A stretch of DNA of 64,000 bases from Erythrobacteraceae bacterium E2-1 Yellow Sea (GCA_014983025.1 JADCLP010000005.1:62001-126000); one strand, 5' to 3'. Numbered from the stretch's first letter, positions 24,463-33,691 are shown. Translations and numbers: made by a program. Notes: generated by a model not told the origin, from the letters alone.

Positions 24463-25304
24463 GCAGGGCCCGCCATTCCATCGCCTGAAGTATCGCGCCG
24501 GTCACGTTCCTGTACCAGGCGGATCACTGCAGCGGCTGTTTCCTCAATCGAGCGACGCGTTACATCAATCACCGGCCAGCCATTATCGGCGAACATCCGG
24601 CGGGCAAATTGCAACTCATCGCGTATACGGTCGCCATCGACATAGGCGGTTTCCGTTCCTTCATTGAGGGAGAGCAAGCGGTTGCGCCGCACCTGCACCA
24701 ACCGTTCGGGCGCGGTGGTCAAACCCACCACCAGTGGACGGCGCAGGCCGAACAATGCCTTGGGTGGCGGGCTTTCCACCACCATGGGAATATTGGCGAC
24801 CTTGTAACCACGATTGGCGAGATAGATGCTGGTCGGCGTTTTGGAGCTGCGCGAGACGCCAGCGAGGACAATGTCTGCCTCTTCCCAATCTTCCCAGCCC
24901 ACGCCATCATCATGGGCAATGGTAAATTGGATCGCCTCTACCCGTTTGAAATATTGCTCATCCATCAAGTGTTGGCGGCCGGGGCGGCCATGTGCTTCCT
25001 GCCCCAATTGCGATTCCAGCGCGGCTGTCACCGCATCCAGCACCGGCACAGCTGGCAGGCCCATCTGGCGGCAATGTTCTTCCAGCCGGGTGCGCGATTC
25101 TGCATTGACCAGTGTAAACAACACCAGACCCGGATTGGCTGCCAGATCGGGCACAATGCGGTCCAGATGCTGGCGTGAGCGCACCATAGGCCAGAAATGG
25201 CGCACCACATCGGCATCTTCGAACTGGGCAAGTGCCGCTTTGGCGATCATTTCAAGTGTTTCGCCGGTGGAATCAGATACAAGGTGCAGATGTAGGCGGT
25301 TCAT
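24459..25304 (-). CDS. ppsR: Pyruvate, water dikinase regulatory protein (DUF299)
   Basis: 281-residue bifunctional kinase/pyrophosphorylase family protein that switches PEP synthase or pyruvate phosphate dikinase by phosphorylating a threonine. Markers are HLHLVSDSTGETLEMI at the start, the P-loop-like GVSRSSKTPTSIYLANRGYKVANIP (about residues 157-180) and IDVTRRSIEETAAAVI at the end. ATG 25304 with GGA upstream is the family start; the longer frame reaches into the proposed oriC. Which dikinase it controls is not visible here. Confidence 0.94.
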   Translation of the reverse strand: MNRLHLHLVSDSTGETLEMIAKAALAQFEDADVVRHFWPMVRSRQHLDRIVPDLAANPGLVLFTLVNAESRTRLEEHCRQMGLPAVPVLDAVTAALESQLGQEAHGRPGRQHLMDEQYFKRVEAIQFTIAHDDGVGWEDWEEADIVLAGVSRSSKTPTSIYLANRGYKVANIPMVVESPPPKALFGLRRPLVVGLTTAPERLVQVRRNRLLSLNEGTETAYVDGDRIRDELQFARRMFADNGWPVIDVTRRSIEETAAAVIRLVQERDRRDTSGDGMAGPA

Positions 25305-25634
25305 AATATCAGTCCTGCACCTTAACGGCCTCTGTGGAGAACAATCTGCATAAACCACGGGAGAAACCTGCCGACAAGTTCGGGGATGAATTCCATGCCC
25401 GTAACGAGTCCTTTCATCTCTGGTCTTGTCGACATGCGGCCATGCTTTTCCGCAGGCTGGGGATAAGGCGAATAAGTTTGACTCGACTCAAGCAATCTCA
25501 CGATTCGCTGTCCAGTGCAGGCTTTGCAATGCTGGAGAAATCGGGCAGGGGCGCACAATCCCCAGTTTCCACAGGGCCAACAGACTCCATAATCCTATTA
25601 TAAATATACTTTTATTATTGATTGGACCCCGCGC
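25305..25634. other. Proposed chromosomal origin of replication (oriC)
   Basis: 330-base gap without a gene, between divergent ppsR and hemE. Five 9-mers lie one base from TTWTNCACA: 25333-25341, 25345-25353 and 25458-25466 (minus strand: TTCTCCACA, TTATGCAGA, TTATCCCCA), 25446-25454 (TTTTCCGCA) and 25565-25573 (GTTTCCACA). Five GANTC sites occur at 25406, 25480, 25485, 25502 and 25583, the target of the cell-cycle methylase CcrM. At 25589-25623 is a block with only four G/C bases, a likely unwinding element. The hemE neighbourhood is the origin site in Caulobacter and Rickettsia. No perfect DnaA box is present, and the AT block could instead be part of the hemE promoter. Confidence 0.65.
25589..25623. 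promoter_or_regulatory. AT-rich unwinding element and/or hemE promoter
   Basis: 35 bases with four G/C, in a sequence otherwise well above half G+C. It contains TATTATAAATATAC and TTTATTATTG. It ends 11 bases before the hemE ATG. As part of the proposed oriC it would be the first site to melt; the TATAAA core could also serve as a -10 box. Confidence 0.55.
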
Positions 25635-26660
25635 ATGCCCGGCTTGCTGCTCGATACACTCAAAGGAAAACGCCAGGACAAGGTACCCATGTGGCTGATG
25701 CGTCAGGCTGGGCGCTATCTGCCTGAATATCGTGCCTTGCGTGCGGAAAAGGGCGGATTTCTCGACCTGGTTTATGACAGCGAGGCTGCAGCAGAGATTA
25801 CCTTGCAGCCAATCCGGCGGTTCGGTTTTGATGGGGCAATTCTTTTTTCCGATATCCTGATCGTACCGCATGCCATGGGGCAAGGGTTGGCCTTTCTGGC
25901 GGGTGAGGGGCCCAAGCTTTCCCCGCCATTGATTGATGCAGCTCTGGACAGTTTCACTGCAGCACCTGAGCGGTTTGAGCCGATCTATGAAACCGTCCGG
26001 CTGTGTCGGGCGCAATTGAGCCAGGATGTCACCATGCTGGGCTTTGCAGGCAGCCCATGGACCGTGGCGACCTATATGGTGGCGGGTGAGGGCAGTCGCG
26101 ATCATCATGCCACGCGATTGTTTGCCTATCGTGATCCGGCAGCTTTTCAGGCCATCGTTGATGCGATTGTTGATGTCTCGATCACCTATCTGCGTGGACA
26201 GATCGATGCAGGTGCCGAAGCGGTGCAATTGTTTGATAGCTGGGCAGGCAGTCTTGCGCCCGATGAATTTGAACGTTGGGTCATCGCCCCCAATGCGGCA
26301 ATTGCTTCTGCATTGAAGAGCAGCCATCCGCATGTGCCGGTGATTGGCTTTCCCAAGGGTGCCGGGGCAAAATTGCCAGCCTATGCCCGTGAGACAGGTG
26401 TCGATGCGCTGGGCCTGGACGAAACGCTGGATCCGGCCTGGGCCGCGCGTGAATTGCCGGCCGGTATGCCGGTGCAGGGCAATTTCGACCCATTGTTGCT
26501 GGAATCAGGCAGCGAGCGGCTGGAACAGCGTGCATGCGAGATTCTCGACACGTTGGCCGATCGCCCGCATGTATTCAACCTGGGCCATGGAATTGGCCAG
26601 TTTACCCCTATCGCCCATGTCGAACGATTGATCGAAGTGGTGCGCAACTATGGCCAGTAA
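25635..26660 (+). CDS. hemE: Uroporphyrinogen decarboxylase
   Basis: 341-residue cytoplasmic enzyme that decarboxylates uroporphyrinogen III to coproporphyrinogen III in heme synthesis. Markers are MWLMRQAGRYLPEYR near residue 20, FSDILIVPHAMGQGL, GFAGSPWTVATYMVAG and FNLGHGIGQFTP at the end. ATG 25635 is the only plausible start; its ribosome site is weak. It is the first gene to the right of the proposed origin, followed by hemJ, so heme genes flank oriC as in Caulobacter. Confidence 0.97.
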   Translation: MPGLLLDTLKGKRQDKVPMWLMRQAGRYLPEYRALRAEKGGFLDLVYDSEAAAEITLQPIRRFGFDGAILFSDILIVPHAMGQGLAFLAGEGPKLSPPLIDAALDSFTAAPERFEPIYETVRLCRAQLSQDVTMLGFAGSPWTVATYMVAGEGSRDHHATRLFAYRDPAAFQAIVDAIVDVSITYLRGQIDAGAEAVQLFDSWAGSLAPDEFERWVIAPNAAIASALKSSHPHVPVIGFPKGAGAKLPAYARETGVDALGLDETLDPAWAARELPAGMPVQGNFDPLLLESGSERLEQRACEILDTLADRPHVFNLGHGIGQFTPIAHVERLIEVVRNYGQ

Positions 26661-26707
26661 GTATTAGGGGGTGACGTTACCCGCCTCGATACCTACATGA
26701 TGATGCG

Positions 26708-27163
26708 ATGCAGGATGTGCTTGCCATGACCTATCTCTGGCTGAAGGCTGGCCACATTATTTTTGTCACCTTCTGGATGGCTGGCCTGTTCATGCTGCCG
26801 CGCCAGTTGATCTATGTTCATTCAGCGCCACCCGGTTCGGTGGAAGAGGGGCAATGGGTCCGCCGTATGGGTCTGCTGCGCAAGATTATCCTCACCCCCA
26901 GCCTGATCGTTGTCTGGGTGCTGGGCCTGCTGATGGCTTATCAGCTGGGCCTATTTGCGGGTGCCAGCGGGTTGGGATGGCTTCATGCCAAGCTGTTCTT
27001 CGTTTTGGCGCTGACGGGCTTTCATGGCTATCTGGTGACGCAGGCAAAGAAGGTGGCGGCAGGTGAGCGTCCCTTGAGCGAGAAACAGCTGCGTATGATC
27101 GGTGAAATTCCTGGTCTGTTGCTGGTGGTGATTGTGATCCTGGTGGTGATCAAGCCTTTTTGA
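26708..27163 (+). CDS. hemJ: Protoporphyrinogen oxidase HemJ
   Basis: 151-residue inner-membrane protein with four hydrophobic helices, the oxygen- or quinone-linked protoporphyrinogen IX oxidase found in most alphaproteobacteria lacking HemG/HemY. The conserved histidine of helix 1 is in YLWLKAGHIIFVTFWMAGLFMLPRQ, and LHAKLFFVLALTGFHGYL carries the second heme/porphyrin-region His. Starts at 26708 or 26726 are both possible. It lies 47 bases after hemE on the same strand. Confidence 0.92.
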   Translation: MQDVLAMTYLWLKAGHIIFVTFWMAGLFMLPRQLIYVHSAPPGSVEEGQWVRRMGLLRKIILTPSLIVVWVLGLLMAYQLGLFAGASGLGWLHAKLFFVLALTGFHGYLVTQAKKVAAGERPLSEKQLRMIGEIPGLLLVVIVILVVIKPF

Positions 27164-27194
27164 TCAGCTTCTTGCCTCTGCCTGCATTACGAGA

Positions 27195-27223
27195 TTGACG
27201 GCAAAACCTGCGAATTCTATTGA
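27195..27223 (+). promoter_or_regulatory. Candidate rho promoter
   Basis: TTGACG (27195-27200), a 17-base spacer and TATTGA (27218-27223) stand about 125 bases before the rho start in the 183-base gap after hemJ. The -10 box is weak. A long leader is usual for rho because it controls its own transcription; no specific leader fold was found. Confidence 0.3.
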
Positions 27224-27346
27224 CGCGCATCTAACCGGTTCAACCCCCGCATACCGTGTGGGCAAGGTCTGCTTTCTCCAAGCCCAAAAGCCTCTGTCAA
27301 AAAGGGGCACTGACCAGCCGGCCATTCCAAATACGGAAACTGACAA

Positions 27347-28612
27347 ATGCATTTGAAAGAACTGAAACAGAAAACTCCGGCCGAGCTTGTTGGCATGGCC
27401 GAAGAATTGGGTGTGGAAGGCGCATCAACCATGCGCCGCCAGGATTTGATGTTCTGTATTCTTCGCGAACTCGCTGAAGATGAAGAATATGAAGAAAAGA
27501 TCATGGGGATCGGTACGATCGAGGTGCTGCAGGACGGTTTTGGCTTCCTGCGCAGCCCAGAGGCGAACTATCTCGCCGGGCCGGACGATATCTATGTTTC
27601 GCCCAACCAGATCCGCAAATGGGGCCTTCGCACGGGTGATACGGTGGAAGGTGAAATTCGTGCACCACAGGAAGGTGAGCGCTATTTCGCGCTGACCAGT
27701 CTCACCAGTGTCAATTTTGACGATCCCGATGCCGTGCGCCACCGCACCAATTTCGATAACCTTACCCCGCTATATCCTGATGAAAAGCTGACGCTGGACA
27801 GCTCTGATCCGACGGTGAAGGACAAGAGCGCGCGTGTGATCGACATCATCTCGCCACAGGGCAAGGGACAGCGCGCCCTGATCGTGGCGCCGCCGCGTAC
27901 GGGTAAAACGGTGCTGCTGCAGAATATTGCCAAGGCGATTACTGACAATCACCCGGAAGTTTTCCTGCTGGTGCTGCTGGTTGATGAACGCCCCGAAGAA
28001 GTTACCGATATGCAGCGCAGTGTGAAGGGTGAGGTGATATCCTCCACTTTTGACGAACCTGCCAATCGCCACGTGCAAGTTGCTGAAATGGTGATTGAAA
28101 AGGCAAAGCGCCTGGTTGAGCACAAGAAGGATGTGGTGATCCTGCTTGATTCCATCACGCGCCTAGGCCGTGCCTATAACACTGTTGTTCCCAGCTCGGG
28201 CAAGGTGTTGACGGGTGGTGTTGATGCCAATGCATTGCAACGCCCCAAGCGGTTCTTTGGTGCAGCACGTAATATCGAAGAAGGTGGATCGCTTTCCATC
28301 ATAGCCACGGCGCTGATCGATACCGGCAGCCGCATGGATGAAGTGATCTTCGAAGAATTCAAGGGCACAGGTAACAGCGAAATCGTGCTCGACCGCAAGG
28401 TTGCCGACAAGCGTATCTTCCCGGCACTGGATGTTGGCAAGAGCGGTACGCGCAAGGAAGAACTGCTGGTCGAGAAGGACAAGCTGTCCAAAATGTGGGT
28501 GCTGCGCCGTATCCTGATGCAGATGGGCACGGTGGATGCGATGGAATTCCTGCTCGACAAGATGAAGGATTCCAAGACCAACGAAGATTTCTTCGCCACG
28601 ATGAACCAGTAA
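27347..28612 (+). CDS. rho: Transcription termination factor Rho
   Basis: 421-residue hexameric RNA helicase that ends transcription. The N-terminal domain begins [22 protein letters not shown]; the RNA-binding cold-shock-like fold contains [28 protein letters not shown]. Walker A is [12 protein letters not shown] (about residue 185), Walker B lies in [17 protein letters not shown], with [12 protein letters not shown] and the secondary RNA-binding loops following. The length is standard. It follows hemJ and precedes a DUF6489 gene and mnmE near the origin. Confidence 0.98.
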   Translation: MHLKELKQKTPAELVGMAEELGVEGASTMRRQDLMFCILRELAEDEEYEEKIMGIGTIEVLQDGFGFLRSPEANYLAGPDDIYVSPNQIRKWGLRTGDTVEGEIRAPQEGERYFALTSLTSVNFDDPDAVRHRTNFDNLTPLYPDEKLTLDSSDPTVKDKSARVIDIISPQGKGQRALIVAPPRTGKTVLLQNIAKAITDNHPEVFLLVLLVDERPEEVTDMQRSVKGEVISSTFDEPANRHVQVAEMVIEKAKRLVEHKKDVVILLDSITRLGRAYNTVVPSSGKVLTGGVDANALQRPKRFFGAARNIEEGGSLSIIATALIDTGSRMDEVIFEEFKGTGNSEIVLDRKVADKRIFPALDVGKSGTRKEELLVEKDKLSKMWVLRRILMQMGTVDAMEFLLDKMKDSKTNEDFFATMNQ

Positions 28613-28627
28613 CAACGGTTGCCAATT

Positions 28628-28686
28628 CTGTTTGACGGTGTGTTTTGGGCAAAAACAAGCTTGCCCATTGCATGCCGGTCAAACAG
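28628..28686 (+). other. Long nested inverted repeat after rho (possible structured RNA)
   Basis: The 146-base gap 28613-28758 holds two nested perfect inverted repeats. The outer arms CTGTTTGAC (28628-28636) and GTCAAACAG (28678-28686) pair over 9 bases; the inner arms TGGGCAA (28646-28652) and TTGCCCA (28661-28667) pair over 7 around an 8-base loop. No T-tract follows, so it is not a standard terminator. It could be a leader structure for the DUF6489 gene, a small RNA or a protein-binding site. Confidence 0.5.
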
Positions 28687-28758
28687 GGGCCACATTTGCC
28701 TGGCGGATATTTAGCCAGCGCGGGCAGGAGGCCTGACTGTTTTACGAAAGGTAGCGCG

Positions 28759-29010
28759 ATGAAGGTTCATGTGGAAATTGACTGCACGCCGGAAGAGGCG
28801 CGCGCCTTTATGGGCCTTCCAGATGTCTCCAAAGCCAACAGTATCTATGTCGATATGATGTCCAAGGCGATGAAGGGTGTTAGCAGCCCTGATCAACTGC
28901 AGGAATTTGCCAAGAATCTAGCTCCCATGGGTCAGGTTGGGATGCAATTGTTCCAGAGTTTTATGGATGCAGGCATGAAATCTGGCGGCACTTCTTCCAG
29001 CAAGAAGTAA
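28759..29010 (+). CDS. DUF6489 family small protein
   Basis: 83-residue soluble protein: MKVHVEIDCTPEEARAFMGLPDVS, then an amphipathic helix YVDMMSKAMKGV and a Met-rich end FQSFMDAGMKSG. I recall this family (DUF6489) from sphingomonads and other alphaproteobacteria; function unknown. AAAGG before ATG 28759 decides the start, and the longer frame to 28645 crosses the inverted repeat. It lies 24 bases before mnmE, likely in the same transcript. Confidence 0.75.
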   Translation: MKVHVEIDCTPEEARAFMGLPDVSKANSIYVDMMSKAMKGVSSPDQLQEFAKNLAPMGQVGMQLFQSFMDAGMKSGGTSSSKK

Positions 29011-29034
29011 TCCGGTTTCTCCAACTGTCCCACA

Positions 29035-30312
29035 ATGACTGATACAATTTTCGCCCTGTCGAGCGGTAACCCACCGGCAGCGATTGCGGTTATCAGGATC
29101 AGCGGCCCTGATGCCGGAAAAGCTCTGACAGGCCTGACGGGCCGAGGAATTACCCCGCGACGTGCCAGCCTCTGTAAATTGCATGATGACAGTGGGTTGT
29201 TGCTGGATGAAGCTTTGGTGTTGTGGTTTCCCGGACCGCACACTGCAACAGGCGAAGATCTGGCTGAATTGCATTGCCATGGTGGGCGTGCGGTCACAGC
29301 GGCTGTTGAGCATGCACTTGAGGATATGCCGGGTTTGCGCAGGGCAGAGCCAGGTGAATTTACCCGGCGTGCCTTTGCCAACGGCCGGATAGATCTGGCA
29401 GAGGCAGAAGGCCTGGCCGATCTATTGAGTGCTGAAACGGAATTACAGCGCAGCGCAGCCATGGCGATGGCGGGTGGCGCATTTTCCCGCCAGGTGGAAG
29501 AATGGCGTGATCAACTGCTCACTTTGTCGGCGGAGGTCGAAGCGGCGCTCGATTTTTCCGATGAAGATGATGTTTTGGAACTCTCGCCCAAATTCACGCA
29601 TGATCTGGCCGCTTTAAGCGACCAATTGGGGGGGTGGTTGGCGCGCCCGCGTGCAGAACGTCTGGGGGAAGGGTTTCGAATTGTCCTGGCCGGACCACCA
29701 AATATTGGGAAATCTACACTTTTCAATACCTTGGTTGATAGTGAGGCGGCGATAACTTCACCCATTGCTGGCACTACACGCGATGTAATCGAACGTTCGG
29801 TAGCCATTGAAGGAATACCCTTTACCTTCGTTGATACGGCAGGTTTGCGTGATGACAGCGATGATGAAATTGAACAGATCGGTGTAGGCCGTGCCAAGGA
29901 TCAATTAAAACGTGCCGATCTGGTTCTCTGGTTGGGTCCCGAATACGAGGGGCCAAGCGGGGCTTGGGAAATTGAGGCTCAGATTGATAAAGATGCGCAT
30001 ATGGTTAAATCTGCGCCTGATTTGCGCGTCTCCGCGCAATCGGGTGAAAATATCGATCTGCTCAAGCAACGGCTGATTGCAGCAGCCAAGGCGAAGCTTC
30101 CCAAACCTGGTGAGGCGGCACTGAACACCCGCCAGCATAACCTGTTATCACTTGCGGCGCAGGCTTTGGTGGATTCGCAATCTGTTGGTGATTTACTGGT
30201 GAAAGCGGAGTTTCTGCGTCAAGCGCGTCTTTCTTTTGACCGTTTGATTGGCCGATCCACCACCGAAGATATGCTGGATTCCCTCTTTGGGCGCTTCTGC
30301 ATCGGGAAATAG
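29035..30312 (+). CDS. mnmE: tRNA modification GTPase MnmE
   Basis: 425-residue GTPase that, with MnmG, adds the carboxymethylaminomethyl group to wobble uridine 34 of certain tRNAs. The N-terminal folate-binding domain begins DTIFALSSGNPPAAIAVIRISGP; helical parts flank the G domain, which has GPPNIGKSTLFN (G1, about residue 224), DTAGLRDD (G3) and a C-terminal FCIGK with the catalytic Cys. The usual NKxD of G4 is not evident and reads VKSAPDL, a point to check. mnmG follows at 104 bases. Confidence 0.96.
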   Translation: MTDTIFALSSGNPPAAIAVIRISGPDAGKALTGLTGRGITPRRASLCKLHDDSGLLLDEALVLWFPGPHTATGEDLAELHCHGGRAVTAAVEHALEDMPGLRRAEPGEFTRRAFANGRIDLAEAEGLADLLSAETELQRSAAMAMAGGAFSRQVEEWRDQLLTLSAEVEAALDFSDEDDVLELSPKFTHDLAALSDQLGGWLARPRAERLGEGFRIVLAGPPNIGKSTLFNTLVDSEAAITSPIAGTTRDVIERSVAIEGIPFTFVDTAGLRDDSDDEIEQIGVGRAKDQLKRADLVLWLGPEYEGPSGAWEIEAQIDKDAHMVKSAPDLRVSAQSGENIDLLKQRLIAAAKAKLPKPGEAALNTRQHNLLSLAAQALVDSQSVGDLLVKAEFLRQARLSFDRLIGRSTTEDMLDSLFGRFCIGK

Positions 30313-30322
30313 CAACTCTTGA

Positions 30323-30338
30323 TGTTCCACGTGGAACA
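30323..30338. promoter_or_regulatory. parS-like ParB binding site 1
   Basis: TGTTCCACGTGGAACA is a perfect 16-base palindrome, two positions (symmetrical) from the general parS consensus TGTTTCACGTGAAACA. It lies just after mnmE, about 3.3 kb before parB's gene start and 4.7 kb from the proposed origin. An identical site is at 32819. Confidence 0.82.
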
Positions 30339-30361
30339 TTCGCGCTGGCGCAAACCAAATG

Positions 30362-30377
30362 CATTTCATGTGAAACA
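30362..30377. promoter_or_regulatory. Weak parS-like site 2
   Basis: CATTTCATGTGAAACA matches 13 of 16 positions of the parS consensus, with one good half-site (GTGAAACA). It stands 24 bases after site 1 in the same intergenic gap before mnmG. It may help ParB loading or be a relic. Confidence 0.45.
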
Positions 30378-30415
30378 CCTTTGACCGCTCGTCAGAGCTC
30401 GACTATCGGCGCGAT

Positions 30416-32269
30416 ATGCATGATTTTGATATCGTGGTGATTGGCGGCGGCCATGCCGGCGTAGAGGCGGCATGTGCTTCTGCGCGCATGGGTGCGTGCA
30501 CTGCGTTGGTCAGTTTTGATGCTTCTGCCATCGGTGCGATGAGTTGCAACCCGGCCATTGGTGGTTTGGGTAAGGGGCACCTGGTTAGAGAGGTTGATGC
30601 GCTGGACGGGGTGATAGCCTGTGCCGCAGATGCAGGGGCAATCCATTACCGCATGCTCAATCGGTCAAAGGGTAGCGCTGTATGGGGCCCGCGTATTCAG
30701 GCAGACCGCAAACGTTTCAAGGCAGCGGTGCAATATGCTGTCGCGAATCAGGCAAAATTGGATGTGCTTGCTGGTGAAGCAGCTGCACTGCGTTTGCAGG
30801 GTGGGCGGATCAGTGGGCTTGATCTTGCGGATGGAACCGCCATTTCAGCGCGTGCGGTAATTCTGTGCACGGGTACATTTCTTGGTGGGCGGCTGTTTCG
30901 CGGCGAAGAGATTTTTGAAGGTGGGCGGATTGGCGAAAATGCCGCGCTGAAGCTGGCGGATCAATTGCGCGGTGCTGATTTGCCCATGGCGCGCCTCAAG
31001 ACTGGTACGCCACCACGCCTTGATGGCCGAACGATTGATTGGTCGGCTTTGGAGGAACAACCTTCCGACGGTGAAAACTGGACCATGTCTGCGCTAACAG
31101 CGCAGCGCGTGAATCCGCAGGTTTTTTGCGCCATTACCCGCACCACGCCTGAGGCGCATGACGCCATCCGCAAGAATTTGCATCGTTCCCCGCTGTTTAC
31201 CGGTGCAATTGATGCGCGCGGCCCACGATACTGCCCTTCTATAGAGGACAAGATCCACCGCTTTGGCGATCGTGACGGACACCAGGTGTTTCTGGAGCCT
31301 GAAGGGCTCGACACGCATGTGGTCTATCCCAATGGTATCAGCACATCACTGCCAGCTGACGTGCAACTGAAAATGCTCCGCGCAATGCCTGGACTTGCTT
31401 TGGTAGAGATGGATGTTCCGGGATATGCGGTGGAATATGACCATATCGACCCACGCGCATTGACTGCCGATCTGCAGTTGCGTGCAATCCCAGGCCTTTA
31501 TTGTGCGGGCCAGATCAATGGCACCACAGGTTATGAAGAGGCTGCTGCACAGGGGTTGGTTGCCGGGCTGAATGCAGCAGCAAAGGTTCTGGGCAAACAG
31601 GCGCCTGCGCTGGATCGGGCCAATTCCTATATCGCGGTTATGGTGGATGATTTGACGTTGCAGGGGGTGAGCGAACCCTACCGCATGCTCACAGCACGTG
31701 CAGAATATCGCTTGCGCCTCAGGGCAAACAATGCCTCATCACGCCTGACACCACTGGGTATTGAAGTGGGCTGCATTGGTTCTGAGCGAGAAGAGTGGTT
31801 CAAACGGCGTGAAGATAAGCGTGCGCGCCATGAAGAACAGTTCGCCAGGACTGTTGCGGCCCGTGATCTGGCAGATGCGGGATTTGGCGTTCGCCGTGAT
31901 GGTGGTGAAAAGCGTATTGATGAATGGCTGCGCCATGATGGGATTGATCTAGAAGGTTTGTCCCCATGGTTGGATGAAGAATTTGATGCAGAATGCGATC
32001 TGGCACAGGAAATGGCTGAAGATGCCGCCTATGCACCCTATCTGGCGCGGCAGGATGCAGAATTGCGTGATCTGAGGGCAAGTGAAGCAGTAGAGATCGA
32101 CGCGAATTTTCCATTCCACGAAGTTCCCGGACTATCCAATGAGATGGTCGAACGGCTTGAGGCGGCAAAACCACCAAGTCTGGCGGCTGCTGGCCGGGTG
32201 CCGGGGATCACACCCGCGGCTCTATCTGCACTGCTTGTACATGCCCGACGCAGGCAGCGCGCAGCGTGA
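30416..32269 (+). CDS. mnmG: tRNA uridine-5-carboxymethylaminomethyl synthase MnmG
   Basis: 617-residue FAD enzyme, partner of MnmE in wobble-uridine modification. The dinucleotide-binding loop is [20 protein letters not shown] at residues 6-25; [24 protein letters not shown], the [12 protein letters not shown] motif and [16 protein letters not shown] are typical. The helical C-terminal domain (about 550-617) ends in ARRRQRAA. The stop overlaps the rsmG GTG start. mnmG-rsmG-parA-parB is the classical origin-proximal order. Confidence 0.98.
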   Translation: MHDFDIVVIGGGHAGVEAACASARMGACTALVSFDASAIGAMSCNPAIGGLGKGHLVREVDALDGVIACAADAGAIHYRMLNRSKGSAVWGPRIQADRKRFKAAVQYAVANQAKLDVLAGEAAALRLQGGRISGLDLADGTAISARAVILCTGTFLGGRLFRGEEIFEGGRIGENAALKLADQLRGADLPMARLKTGTPPRLDGRTIDWSALEEQPSDGENWTMSALTAQRVNPQVFCAITRTTPEAHDAIRKNLHRSPLFTGAIDARGPRYCPSIEDKIHRFGDRDGHQVFLEPEGLDTHVVYPNGISTSLPADVQLKMLRAMPGLALVEMDVPGYAVEYDHIDPRALTADLQLRAIPGLYCAGQINGTTGYEEAAAQGLVAGLNAAAKVLGKQAPALDRANSYIAVMVDDLTLQGVSEPYRMLTARAEYRLRLRANNASSRLTPLGIEVGCIGSEREEWFKRREDKRARHEEQFARTVAARDLADAGFGVRRDGGEKRIDEWLRHDGIDLEGLSPWLDEEFDAECDLAQEMAEDAAYAPYLARQDAELRDLRASEAVEIDANFPFHEVPGLSNEMVERLEAAKPPSLAAAGRVPGITPAALSALLVHARRRQRAA

Positions 32270-32877
32270 TCAGTGACGAAACTTCTGCGAAAGCATTTGT
32301 TGCTGGATTGGCCGATGCTGCCGCGATGGAACGGCTGGATTATCTCTGTCAGGCGCTCTGCACGGAAAACCAACGGCAAAACCTGATTTCCAAACCTTCG
32401 GAAGCGCAGATCTGGCAGCGCCATGTGGCGGATAGTGCGCAACTTCTTCATCATGTTCCACGTGAAACATCGGGGGTTTGGCTCGATCTGGGCACCGGCG
32501 CGGGTTTTCCTGGACTGGTCATTGCGGCAATTCAGCCTGAAAGACAGATGGTATTGGTGGAATCGCGAGCCAGAAGGATTGAGTGGCTTGATTGCATGGT
32601 GGAAGAAATGGGGCTTTGCCAATGCAGGGTTGCTGGCGCTCGATTAGAGATGATCGAGCCCTTTCCGGCCAGTGTCATTTCGGCACGCGCCTTTGCACCA
32701 CTGCCAAAACTCCTCAGCTTATCCGCACCATTTTCCACAAGTGAGACCACCTACCTGTTGCCCAAGGGGCGTTCTGCAGCGCAGGAATTGGCAGAACTAC
32801 CAAAGAAGAGACGTGGATTGTTCCACGTGGAACAATCATTGACCGATCCTGACGCAGGGATCATCGTGTCCACCTGA
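32266..32877 (+). CDS. rsmG: 16S rRNA (guanine527-N7)-methyltransferase RsmG
   Basis: 203-residue SAM-dependent methyltransferase that modifies G527 in the 530 loop of 16S rRNA. The SAM loop is [17 protein letters not shown] (about residue 66); the N-terminus [17 protein letters not shown] and VVHLIARAF-like [15 protein letters not shown] are family-typical. It starts with GTG overlapping the mnmG stop (GTGA). Two parS-like sites lie inside its coding sequence (32454 and 32819), so ParB would bind within the gene. Confidence 0.95.
   Translation: MISDETSAKAFVAGLADAAAMERLDYLCQALCTENQRQNLISKPSEAQIWQRHVADSAQLLHHVPRETSGVWLDLGTGAGFPGLVIAAIQPERQMVLVESRARRIEWLDCMVEEMGLCQCRVAGARLEMIEPFPASVISARAFAPLPKLLSLSAPFSTSETTYLLPKGRSAAQELAELPKKRRGLFHVEQSLTDPDAGIIVST
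32454..32469. promoter_or_regulatory. parS-like ParB binding site 3
   Basis: TGTTCCACGTGAAACA matches 15 of 16 bases of the parS consensus and lies inside rsmG. The coding sequence has been constrained here to keep the site. Confidence 0.85.
32819..32834. promoter_or_regulatory. parS-like ParB binding site 4
   Basis: TGTTCCACGTGGAACA, identical to site 1, lies at the end of rsmG, 80 bases before the parA start. It could also let ParB influence parAB transcription. Confidence 0.85.
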
Positions 32878-32914
32878 TTGCCCCTCTCTAACTGGGCCCA
32901 AACGGAGGTTGCTG

Positions 32915-33691
32915 ATGCTGACGATAGCCATTGCAAATCAGAAGGGTGGGGTCGGTAAGACCACAACTGCAATCAATATTGCCACTGCCATGGCTGCGAT
33001 CGGCTGGAGAACGCTGCTGATCGATCTTGATCCGCAGGGAAATGCTTCGACTGGCCTGGGAGTATCTGCTTCAGCTCGTGTGGCATCAAGTTATAATGTT
33101 CTGGTTGATGAGATTCCTGTGCAGGAAGCCATTGTTTCAACTAGTATTCCTGGCCTCGATATCATTCCAGCAACGGTTGATTTGAGTGGTGCAGAGGTGG
33201 AACTGGTTTCGGTCGAGCAACGCACTTCTCGTCTTGCCAATGCGTTGCGGGGGCATCGTGGGCACGATATCTGCTTTATTGATTGCCCGCCTTCTCTGGG
33301 CCTGCTGACGCTGAATGCGTTGAGTGCGGCTGACACGCTGTTGGTACCGTTGCAGTGCGAATTCTTTGCCCTTGAAGGTCTTAGCCAGCTTTTGCAGACG
33401 GTTGAGCGCGTGCAGCAGGCAATTAACCCGCGGCTGGGTATTGTCGGCGTGGCACTCACCATGTTTGACCGGCGAAACCGTTTGACCGACCAGGTGTCAG
33501 AGGATGTGCGTGAATGTCTGGGCAATCTGGTGTTCGATACGGTCATCCCTCGCAATGTTCGCCTGTCAGAGGCGCCCTCACATGGATTGCCAGCTTTGGT
33601 TTACGATCACGCATGTGCGGGAAGCCGCGCTTATATCGCCCTGGCGCGCGAATTGATTGGTCGGCTGCCTGAAGAAAGGAAGGCAGCATGA
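32915..33691 (+). CDS. parA: Chromosome partitioning ATPase ParA
   Basis: 258-residue deviant Walker-type ATPase that moves the ParB-parS complex to the new pole. The P-loop is NQKGGVGKTTTAIN at about residues 8-21, then LLIDLDPQGNASTGLG (Walker A'), ICFIDCPPSLGLLTLNAL and VPLQCEFFALEGLSQL. ATG 32915 is chosen because GGAGG is six bases upstream; the TTG at 32909 would be too close. The stop overlaps parB in ATGA, so the pair is translationally coupled. Confidence 0.97.
   Translation: MLTIAIANQKGGVGKTTTAINIATAMAAIGWRTLLIDLDPQGNASTGLGVSASARVASSYNVLVDEIPVQEAIVSTSIPGLDIIPATVDLSGAEVELVSVEQRTSRLANALRGHRGHDICFIDCPPSLGLLTLNALSAADTLLVPLQCEFFALEGLSQLLQTVERVQQAINPRLGIVGVALTMFDRRNRLTDQVSEDVRECLGNLVFDTVIPRNVRLSEAPSHGLPALVYDHACAGSRAYIALARELIGRLPEERKAA

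Noticed and set aside
27236..27260. GGTTCAACCCC resembling a tRNA T-loop
   Set aside because: No acceptor, D or anticodon arm can be drawn around it.
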